From Methylococcales bacterium (GTDB lineage Bacteria; Pseudomonadota; Gammaproteobacteria; Methylococcales; Methylomonadaceae), in NCBI GenBank assembly GCA_023134955.1, contig JAGLUC010000344.1:1-12850 (forward strand): a stretch of DNA of 12,850 nucleotides, given 5' to 3'. The notes beneath the pieces are model-generated. The model was given only the letters and a program-made list of their open reading frames with translations. It was not told the origin of the DNA and did not search any database. This document shows, one piece after another, positions 7,940-12,850 of this stretch. Position 1 is the first letter of the stretch. Each line of letters begins with the position of its first letter. The position numbers were made by a program, and so were the translations under genes.

Positions 7940-8141
7940 ACCCCTATTTGACCTTATACTCTTTAACGTTTAAGAACACCTCATTTTAGCATGTGGATTA
8001 TTGTGATGGGCCAGGAGGCAGCAGGAATCACAATCTATTTCAATGCTTTACTCGGCAATTGCTCCTGCATTGTTCTACTACATGCCATCCATGGCATTAA
8101 ACAACGTCCATCGCAATAAGATCACGTACTAGAATAGGGGT
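7940..8141. repeat. Palindromic intergenic element upstream of trpF
   Basis: Nested inverted repeats fill most of this stretch. The outer pair is ACCCCTATT (7940-7948) with AATAGGGGT (8133-8141), perfect over nine bases. Inside it are TTATTGTGATGG (7998-8009) with CCATCGCAATAA (8108-8119), one mismatch. Smaller hairpins are ATTGTGAT/ATCACAAT (8000-8007, 8027-8034) and ATGCCAT/ATGGCAT (8082-8088, 8091-8097). The core 8051-8094 is an inverted near-copy of 12645-12688. There is no open frame of note. It has the look of a non-autonomous dispersed element; whether the outer nine-base pair marks real ends is uncertain. Confidence 0.6.
8051..8094 (-). repeat. 44-bp dispersed repeat core, copy 1
   Basis: The reverse complement of this segment matches 12645-12688 at 41 of 44 positions. 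Both contain CCATGGATGG, then GTAGTAGA, then CAATGCAGGAGCAATTGC. The three differences are two adjacent bases after the CCATGGATGG block and one base before CAATGC. Two intergenic copies in opposite orientation within one window indicate a repeat family in this genome. Confidence 0.9.
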
Positions 8142-8172
8142 ATTCTTGAGCCTGAAGAGTATATAAAATAAC

Positions 8173-8207
8173 AAAAAACCCGAACAAAGTTAAAACCCTT
8201 CTGGGTT
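8173..8207 (-). terminator. Probable Rho-independent terminator, minus strand
   Basis: Read on the minus strand, AACCC, loop AGAA, GGGTT forms a short hairpin followed by TT. A second GGG followed by six T lies 12 nt further on and can also pair with the same AACCC. It sits 54-88 bases after the stop of the minus-strand remnant at 8261-8392, consistent with the end of an old transcription unit upstream of trpF. The five-pair stem is short. Confidence 0.4.
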
Positions 8208-8260
8208 ACTGTTTATTTTAATTTACCAGGTTTATTATTTTTGTAGGAAATTTAGATTAT

Positions 8261-8392
8261 CTATAAATATATTTTTAATCTCTCTTCAGCACTTTCCATA
8301 GTAAAAACTGCATTAATAACATCATCTAAACTTTGAACAGCTTCTTTGTCTGTAATCCCAGTTCTTTCACTACCAACAACGGTACAGAAATT
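8261..8392 (-). pseudogene. 3' remnant of an unidentified minus-strand gene
   Basis: The minus strand is open for 43 codons to a TAG at 8261-8263. It includes VVGSERTGITDKEAVQSL and a charged helical-looking end finishing AEERLKIYL. The composition looks like real coding sequence, but there is no start codon: an in-frame TGA lies at 8393-8395, and the open part runs into the IS66 remnant on the other strand at about 8370. A terminator-like hairpin follows. I read it as the C-terminal end of a gene disrupted by the transposase fragment. I do not recognise the family, and chance openness cannot be excluded. Confidence 0.3.
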
Positions 8393-8542
8393 TCAGAAAC
8401 GGAATGCCACCGCCTAAAAATCCACCCCAAAAACAATGGGACAACTAAGTCGCAATAAAGTAAGAATCTGCTTATTAACCATGAAGATAAAGTGCTGCAC
8501 ATTATGGAAAACATGGTTGTGCCATTTACCAATAATGAATAG
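8362..8542 (+). pseudogene. Decayed IS66-family transposase fragment
   Basis: Frame 1 reads FFHYQQRYRNFRNGMPPPKN and then PPQK (8362-8433). Frame 2 continues from GGG at 8438 as GTTKSQ, a TAA at 8456, then SKNLL and HEDKVLHIMENMVVPFTNNE to a TAG at 8540-8542. In order these match the IS66 TnpC middle region: a YxxRY segment, a proline-rich stretch before RGR.K.SKAKNLL, then a HE..VL.F helix and VPFTNNxAERD around a conserved part of the DDE catalytic core. One frameshift (8434-8438), an internal stop, a small gap after SKNLL, and loss of everything after TNNE show it is dead. Terminal repeats and partner genes tnpA/tnpB are not seen. The family call rests on motif memory. Confidence 0.6.
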
Positions 8543-8546
8543 ATGG

Positions 8547-8575
8547 CTGATTTAACTGTTTGGTCTGGTTATAAT
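8547..8575 (+). promoter_or_regulatory. Candidate sigma-70 promoter for the ydbL-like operon
   Basis: A perfect TATAAT lies at 8570-8575, with CTGATT at 8547-8552 as a weak -35 at 17-bp spacing. Transcription would start near 8582, shortly before the candidate start codons at 8597 and 8611. It directly follows the IS66 remnant, so insertion or decay of the element may have shaped it. Confidence 0.45.
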
Positions 8576-8610
8576 AGACAGTATTAGGTATCAAGTATGA
8601 GAATAGTAAA

Positions 8611-9198
8611 ATGAGACAGGCTTCATTTTTTAGTACTTTTTTTAACGGCTTGCGTACTATAAATATTTATTTTCCTGCAGCGGCTGCCGAGCAAGTGACA
8701 GATGAGATTATTAATGATATTCAGACCGGTCATACTATAGAACAAAAGACTAAAGATGTTTTGCTGCCACAATCTAAAACCAATGGTTTTCAGCGAATTG
8801 TTTATTTGTGGCTTGACCGTTCGATTAATCTCTTAATTCCTTCTGCATATGCAGCAGAAGTAGATTTGTCTGTTGATACAGTGGAAATAGGACGATTACG
8901 AGCTGCGATGCCTGCGCGATTTTCTGTATTAAAAACGTTTTATTCTAAAGGCTTGATAGCGATTAACTCGAATGGTATTTTAGTCGCTAGAGGTACGATT
9001 CCTCTTAAAGATAGAAACAAGGTTAAAAAGCTGGTTGCGGCTGAAAATGCGGATAGGTATAGTCTTTATCAGGCTATTGCTAATGGGCATCCAGAATGGT
9101 TCGATCAAATCAAAGCTACCTTTGCAGACCGCTGGATAGAACATGCACAAAAAGGTTGGTGGCATCAAAATTCAAAAGATAGTTGGAAGCAAAAATAA
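8611..9198 (+). CDS. YdbL/DUF1318 family protein with disrupted lipoprotein signal
   Basis: The 195-residue product has the two hallmark blocks of a YdbL (DUF1318) form. The first is TINIYFPAAAAEQ at residues 16-28, normally directly after the lipid-anchored Cys of a lipoprotein signal. The second is the C-terminal domain from about residue 85: LSVDTVEIGRLRAAMPARF, a GLIAINSNGILVARG segment, LVAAENADRYSLYQAIA and a tryptophan-rich end WWHQNSKDSWKQK. Function of the family is unknown; in enterobacteria ydbL is linked to the envelope factors ynbE and ydbH. As written, residues 1-15 are not a lipoprotein signal, but the +1 frame between about 8627 and 8653 reads FLVLFLTAC, an ideal lipobox. Two indels, or an in-frame TGA plus one indel, separate the reading frame from an intact precursor. 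An ATG at 8597 with AGGT upstream is an alternative start. rlmD follows after two bases. Confidence 0.75.
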   Translation: MRQASFFSTFFNGLRTINIYFPAAAAEQVTDEIINDIQTGHTIEQKTKDVLLPQSKTNGFQRIVYLWLDRSINLLIPSAYAAEVDLSVDTVEIGRLRAAMPARFSVLKTFYSKGLIAINSNGILVARGTIPLKDRNKVKKLVAAENADRYSLYQAIANGHPEWFDQIKATFADRWIEHAQKGWWHQNSKDSWKQK

Positions 9199-9200
9199 AA

Positions 9201-10538
9201 ATGGCGCGTAGAAGATCAAGAAAAAAGAAGTTACCGGAAGCTCCGGTTAATGTCACCATTGAATCCTTAGCTCATGATGGGCGTGGTGTTACTCATGTTG
9301 AAGGTAAGGTGGTGTTTATTGATGAAGCTTTGCCAGGTGAGGAAGTGGAATTTATTTATACCGATAGTCGCCGTGATTATGCGGAAGGTAAAGTCGATAA
9401 ATTAATCACTAGGGCGAAACAACGTGTTGATGCTGAATGTCCCCATTTTGGAAGTTGTGGTGGCTGTAGTTTTCAGCATGTTAAAGAGACTGAGCAAATT
9501 GTCTTTAAAGAAGGCTTGCTTAAAGAGCAATTTACAAGAATCGGTAAAGTAGAGATTCCTGAAATATGGGAACCTTTAACTGGGCCGCATTGGGGGTATC
9601 GTCGTAAAGCCCGAATGGGTGTTAAGTATGTAGCTAAAAAAGGTCGTGTACTAGTGGGCTTTAGAGAGCGCAGAAATCCTTTTTTAGCTGAAATTGAAAG
9701 CTGTAAAGTGATGCACCCTATTGTGGGTGAGAAGCTAATGGATTTGTCTAAAATGATTGGTGGTTTAAGCATTAAAGACAAAATCCCACAAATTGAAGTA
9801 GCAATTGGTGATGAAGAATGCGTGTTAGCGTTTAGGGTTTTAGAGCCACCGACAGCAGAAGATAAAGAACGGATGCGTGAGTTTGGTCATAAACACAATA
9901 TGAGTATCTGCTTGCAATCTAAAGGACCTGATACTATCGTGCCTATTGAGGGCGAGCCAGAAATCATACCGACTTACAGCTTGCCAGATCAGGGTGTTAA
10001 GTTTAGATTTAAGCCAGCCATGTTTACTCAGGTTAATTATCAGATAAACAAAAAAATGGTCACGCGGGTTATTGAAACCCTGGATTTAAACGAAAATGAC
10101 AATGTACTGGATTTATTTTGTGGCTTGGGTAATTTCACCTTGGCAATGGCGACTAAAGCGGGACATGTTGTTGGCGTGGAAGGTGATCTACCTTTGGTCA
10201 ATCATGCCAAAGAAAATGCCAGATTAAATAATTTAGATAATGTTGATTTTTATGTGGCTGATTTAACTAAAGATGTCAGTGATCAAGCCTGGTCGAAACA
10301 AAAATTTAATAAAGTGATGCTAGACCCGTCAAGAGCAGGTGCTTCTGAGGTTTTGCATAATTTAAAACACTGGAATCCTGATCAAATTATGTATGTTTCC
10401 TGTAACCCATCAACTTTAGCCAGAGATGCAGGTATTTTAGTCAATGAATTAGGCTATAAATTGATTAAAGCAGGGGTAATGGATATGTTCCCTCAAACAG
10501 GGCATGTTGAGTCAATTGCTTTGTTTGAAAAAGGCTAA
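9201..10538 (+). CDS. rlmD: 23S rRNA (uracil(1939)-C(5))-methyltransferase RlmD
   Basis: The 445-residue product has a basic N-terminus and a TRAM RNA-binding domain (about residues 13-72, with GRGVTHVEGKVVFIDEALPG). The iron-sulfur cluster cysteines are Cys80, Cys86, Cys89 and Cys168, followed by a Rossmann SAM-binding domain with VLDLFCGLGNFTLAMA near residue 302. LDPSRAG precedes the catalytic nucleophile Cys401 in YVSCNPSTLARD. It methylates C5 of U1939 in 23S rRNA. Length fits the family (E. coli 433). The ATG at 9201 is chosen over a TTG at 9183 that would overlap the upstream gene. It shares a run with truA, another RNA-modification gene. RlmC and TrmA relatives lack this combination of TRAM domain and length. 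Confidence 0.94.
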   Translation: MARRRSRKKKLPEAPVNVTIESLAHDGRGVTHVEGKVVFIDEALPGEEVEFIYTDSRRDYAEGKVDKLITRAKQRVDAECPHFGSCGGCSFQHVKETEQIVFKEGLLKEQFTRIGKVEIPEIWEPLTGPHWGYRRKARMGVKYVAKKGRVLVGFRERRNPFLAEIESCKVMHPIVGEKLMDLSKMIGGLSIKDKIPQIEVAIGDEECVLAFRVLEPPTAEDKERMREFGHKHNMSICLQSKGPDTIVPIEGEPEIIPTYSLPDQGVKFRFKPAMFTQVNYQINKKMVTRVIETLDLNENDNVLDLFCGLGNFTLAMATKAGHVVGVEGDLPLVNHAKENARLNNLDNVDFYVADLTKDVSDQAWSKQKFNKVMLDPSRAGASEVLHNLKHWNPDQIMYVSCNPSTLARDAGILVNELGYKLIKAGVMDMFPQTGHVESIALFEKG

Positions 10539-10549
10539 AATAACCGACT

Positions 10550-11038
10550 ATGAACGCACCTGATCAATATTTGCATGTCTCTATTGCTAATCAGCAATTA
10601 AGCTTGATTAAAAATAATGCGCTTATTCAGACTTATTCAATATCAACAGCCAAAAATGGTGTGGGCGAAAAAATGGGCAGTGAATGTACGCCTAGAGGCT
10701 GGCATAAAATCAGGGCTAAGATTGGAGCGTCACAACCATTAAATTCAGTATTTGTAGGTCGCAGACCGACAGGAGAGATTTATAACCCTGATTTAAATCA
10801 GAAGTATCCACAAAGGGATTGGATTTTAACGCGAATTTTATGGCTGGGAGGTTTGGAGTCAGGAAAAAATCACTACGGTCAAGTAGATTCAACATGGCGT
10901 TATATTTATATCCACGGCTGTCCTGATAATCTAATAAAAGGAATGCCTGAGTCACACGGTTGTATTCGTATGAAAAATCAAGATATTGTTGATTTATTTG
11001 AAAAGGTTGATGTTGGTTTGAAAATATTAATTGAATAA
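10550..11038 (+). CDS. L,D-transpeptidase (YkuD domain) without signal peptide
   Basis: The 162-residue product is essentially a bare YkuD catalytic domain. It begins YLHVSIANQQLSLI, and has STAKNGVGEK followed by TPRGWHKI, IHG at 121-123, and the active-site motif SHGCIRMKN with Cys138 as the nucleophile. The family cross-links meso-diaminopimelate residues of peptidoglycan or attaches proteins to it, which takes place in the periplasm. No hydrophobic N-terminal segment is visible, and no alternative upstream start would supply one, because rlmD ends 11 bases before. Short YkuD proteins of this kind occur in several gammaproteobacteria. The stop overlaps the truA start by one base (TAATG), so the two are coupled. 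Confidence 0.88.
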   Translation: MNAPDQYLHVSIANQQLSLIKNNALIQTYSISTAKNGVGEKMGSECTPRGWHKIRAKIGASQPLNSVFVGRRPTGEIYNPDLNQKYPQRDWILTRILWLGGLESGKNHYGQVDSTWRYIYIHGCPDNLIKGMPESHGCIRMKNQDIVDLFEKVDVGLKILIE

Positions 11039-11850
11039 TGACTAGAATTGTATTGGGTATAGAATATGACGGCAGTCTTTTTTCTGGCTGGCAATATCAA
11101 AATCAACGGCGCACAGTTCAGGACGAGCTAGAGCAAGCATTATCAAAAGTAGCCAATCAGAAAATAAGGGTTCAATGTGCAGGAAGAACAGATTCTGGGG
11201 TACATGCGATAGAGCAAGTGGTACATTTTGATACTGATGCTAATCGCCAGCTTGATAGCTGGATGATGGGGGGCAATGTCAATTTACCTGAAGATGTCAG
11301 AATTATCTGGGCAAAGCCTGCAATTGATGACTTTCATGCCAGATATAGTGCGATTGCCCGATATTATCGCTATGTAATTCTAAATAGAAAAATGAAATCA
11401 GCACTTATGCGTAAGCAGGTTACATGGTGCTACACCCCTTTGGATGAAACTAAAATGCATGAGGCTGCTCAAATACTGGTGGGGACACACGATTTCTCCT
11501 CATTTAGAGCACAGGGTTGTCAATCGCTTAGTCCGAATAGAATAATGCATTTTATAAGGGTTTATAGAGAGCAAGAAAAGGTTATTATAGAGTTATCGGC
11601 TAATGCTTTTTTACATCACATGGTCAGAAATATTGCAGGTGTATTAATAGATATTGGTTCGGGTGATAAACCCGTAAGTTGGGTGCAGCAATTACTCGAT
11701 TTAAAAGATAGAAAGCAAGGTGGGGTTACTGCCTCACCTTATGGTTTGTATTTAGGTGGGGTTTATTACCCTGAGAAGTATGGTATCGACAAGCATCCTG
11801 TTTTTGATTTATTAGAAGCTGATGTAGGTCGCTTTGAATATAAGATTTAA
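11038..11850 (+). CDS. truA: tRNA pseudouridine(38-40) synthase TruA
   Basis: The 270-residue product contains the catalytic aspartate, Asp52, in CAGRTDSGVHA, the defining motif of TruA. GIEYDGSLFSGWQYQ at the N-terminus and FHARYSAIARYYRYVI and FLHHMVRNIAGVLIDIG further on are also family segments. It isomerises uridines 38-40 in the anticodon stem-loop of many tRNAs. Length equals E. coli TruA (270). It starts inside the stop of the L,D-transpeptidase gene. In Pseudomonas truA lies directly upstream of trpF on the same strand; here it is divergent and separated from trpF by the block 7899-11037, which is relevant to the proposed inversion. Confidence 0.98.
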   Translation: MTRIVLGIEYDGSLFSGWQYQNQRRTVQDELEQALSKVANQKIRVQCAGRTDSGVHAIEQVVHFDTDANRQLDSWMMGGNVNLPEDVRIIWAKPAIDDFHARYSAIARYYRYVILNRKMKSALMRKQVTWCYTPLDETKMHEAAQILVGTHDFSSFRAQGCQSLSPNRIMHFIRVYREQEKVIIELSANAFLHHMVRNIAGVLIDIGSGDKPVSWVQQLLDLKDRKQGGVTASPYGLYLGGVYYPEKYGIDKHPVFDLLEADVGRFEYKI

Positions 11851-11867
11851 TAAGCAAGAGTTTTAAT

Positions 11868-12512
11868 ATGATTGATATAAATAATTTTTTGTCTTTTCAA
11901 GTACATGGTTCAGCGGGAGCAGGACATAAAGCAAGTGATGGTGTTGCTGGCATGGTGGAACAATTCTTGACCTTTATTGAAAGTTTAATGGAGCTTTCAT
12001 CAGGCGAGATATTTACCCTCATAATGCCTGGTTTTTCTGCAATGGCTAATATTCACCCTCTGGTCGTTCATTTTCCTATTGCTTTAATCATCTCTTTTTT
12101 TATTATTGATTTAGTTGGCTCTTTGTTTGATAGTGAAGGCTGGCGAAAGTTGGCAACTGGCTTGCTTTATTTAGGCACTATTAGCGCTGGAGTAACTGTT
12201 GCTGTTGGCTTTATGGCTGCAGGCTCAGTAGAGCATGGTGATAGTGTTCATTTAATTATGATGAAGCATAAGTATTTTGGAATTTCTATTCTTAGCTTGT
12301 CGATTTTTCTATCGTTGTGGCGACTTTTGAGTGGTGGCGCAATTAAAGGCGCAATGAATATAATCTTCCTTATGTTTGCTGCCATACTCAATGTGTTAAT
12401 TATCTTAGGTGCAGATTTAGGTGGATTAATGGTTTACAAGCATGGAGTGGCTGTAGAGGCAGTAAAAGTAAATAGCATCGATTATTTTCATGAGCATACG
12501 CACTCTCATTAG
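11868..12512 (+). CDS. DUF2231 family membrane protein
   Basis: The 214-residue product carries the DUF2231 signature NIHPLVVHFPIALIISFF (61-78) and the family-like end GGLMVYKHGVAV. Four membrane helices are predicted at about residues 64-86, 95-117, 136-153 and 162-184. Histidines sit at helix ends (His63, His68, His123, His128, His134, His192) and the C-terminus is FHEHTHSH. DUF2231 has no firm assigned function. The paired histidines invite comparison with haem- or metal-binding membrane domains, which is inference. The first 50 residues are poorly conserved-looking, and ATG codons at 29, 41 or 53 are alternative starts; the ribosome binding site (AAGCAAGAG) is weak. It follows truA by 17 bases, and nothing follows it on this strand. 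Confidence 0.8.
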   Translation: MIDINNFLSFQVHGSAGAGHKASDGVAGMVEQFLTFIESLMELSSGEIFTLIMPGFSAMANIHPLVVHFPIALIISFFIIDLVGSLFDSEGWRKLATGLLYLGTISAGVTVAVGFMAAGSVEHGDSVHLIMMKHKYFGISILSLSIFLSLWRLLSGGAIKGAMNIIFLMFAAILNVLIILGADLGGLMVYKHGVAVEAVKVNSIDYFHEHTHSH

Positions 12513-12557
12513 AATGCGTGTTAGTCTGAAAGTGTGTAAGTTAAATAAAAATTTTTT
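12498..12557 (+). terminator. Weak terminator candidate after the DUF2231 gene
   Basis: ACGCACTCTCA (12498-12508) can pair with TGAAAGTGTGT (12527-12537) with one wobble and one mismatch, and a run of six T lies at 12552-12557. The T-run is 14 bases beyond the stem and the loop is large, so this is only a candidate. The stem's left arm lies within the last codons of the gene. Confidence 0.25.
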
Positions 12558-12579
12558 AGTTTACAATATAGAATTTAAA

Positions 12580-12771
12580 GGGGTCATAGCCAATGCCATT
12601 AAGTTAAGCAAGCTGAAATAGGATGTGCTGAGGAACGAATAACACCATGGATGGTGTGTAGTAGAGCAATGCAGGAGCAATTGCCGAGCGCATCTTTCGC
12701 GATTGATGCGCTTCCTATCGTCAGCACATCCTATGTTATCACCTTAACTTAACGACATTGGGGTCAGAGCC
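12580..12771. repeat. Nested palindromic intergenic element
   Basis: The outer inverted repeat is CCAATGCCATTAAGTTAAG (12590-12608) against 12743-12761, two mismatches over 19 bases. A perfect 14-base pair follows, ATAGGATGTGCTGA (12618-12631) with TCAGCACATCCTAT (12721-12734). Inside are a hairpin AGCGCATC/GATGCGCT (12687-12694, 12705-12712), the quasi-palindrome ACCATGGATGGT (12644-12655), and the 44-bp dispersed core. GGGGTCATAGCC (12580-12591) and GGGGTCAGAGCC (12760-12771) flank the element as near-identical direct repeats. No coding capacity is seen. It looks like a non-autonomous palindromic mobile element or repeat-extragenic-palindrome type sequence. Confidence 0.75.
12645..12688 (+). 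repeat. 44-bp dispersed repeat core, copy 2
   Basis: This segment is the inverted partner of 8051-8094 (41 of 44 identical). It lies inside a different palindromic context from copy 1, so the shared part is the core only. Confidence 0.9.
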
Positions 12772-12850
12772 GAATGGCACTTACTTAACAGCTTATTACT
12801 AATAAATCAGTGTGTTACGCTAGGTTCTAATTCAGAGAACAGCGTTAGAG
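12772..12850. other. Right-edge non-coding sequence with a hairpin
   Basis: No gene start is visible. A hairpin can form from ACGCT-AG-GTTC (12817-12827) with GAACAGCGT (12837-12845), nine pairs with a two-base bulge. It may be part of a further repeat cut by the window edge. Confidence 0.3.

Noticed and set aside
7923..7990. A sigma-70 promoter for trpF using TATAAG on the minus strand at 7953-7958
   Set aside because: No acceptable -35 hexamer is found at 15-18 bp spacing, so I do not call it.
8326..8532. 68-codon minus-strand open frame beginning MVNGTTMF
   Set aside because: It lies antisense to the IS66 remnant and in a different frame from the more plausible minus-strand remnant at 8261-8392. 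It has no ribosome binding site or recognisable motif.
9183..9200. TTG at 9183 as the start of rlmD
   Set aside because: It would overlap the end of the upstream gene and add six residues with no family support; the ATG at 9201 fits better.
1..12850. Search for CRISPR arrays, tRNA or rRNA genes, phage modules, defence or secondary-metabolite systems
   Set aside because: No regular spaced repeats, cloverleaf or rRNA-like sequence, and no protein of such systems is present. The genes are housekeeping apart from the transposase remnant.

Overview
The window is a chromosomal segment of an AT-rich gammaproteobacterium. The minus-strand order trpF-trpB-trpA-accD-folC-dedD-cvpA-purF-metZ is a classic gammaproteobacterial cluster known from Pseudomonas and relatives. 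Low GC, the form of the YdbL-like protein and the style of the intergenic palindromes would fit a methanotroph or methylotroph of the Methylococcales, but that placement is inference only.

Region 1 (1-7898, minus strand) is one long, tightly packed housekeeping operon. It holds phosphoribosylanthranilate isomerase and both tryptophan synthase subunits, the acetyl-CoA carboxylase beta subunit, folylpolyglutamate/dihydrofolate synthase, a DedD-type SPOR protein, CvpA, PurF, and the N-terminal part of O-succinylhomoserine sulfhydrylase, which runs off the left edge. Most junctions are overlaps or gaps of at most 33 bp. The one exception is the dedD-cvpA gap, which is almost filled by a 158-bp imperfect palindrome with 70-nt arms.

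Region 2 (7899-8610) is a gene-poor divergent spacer. It contains a palindromic repeat element, a probable minus-strand terminator, an unidentified minus-strand coding remnant, a decayed IS66-family transposase fragment on the plus strand, and a TATAAT promoter for the genes to its right.

Region 3 (8611-12512, plus strand) is a compact operon-like run: a YdbL/DUF1318 family protein whose lipoprotein signal appears scrambled by two compensating frame changes, the 23S rRNA methyltransferase RlmD, a YkuD L,D-transpeptidase without a signal peptide, the tRNA pseudouridine synthase TruA, and a DUF2231 membrane protein.

Region 4 (12513-12850) is non-coding and dominated by a nested palindromic element. 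Its 44-bp core matches, in inverted orientation at 41 of 44 positions, the core of the element in region 2. The two cores therefore bracket the ydbL-to-DUF2231 block exactly. Because truA normally sits just upstream of trpF in this cluster, the arrangement suggests that the block was inverted between the repeats. I see no defence, CRISPR, phage or secondary-metabolite system; the unexplained material is in the intergenic palindromes and the decayed spacer.
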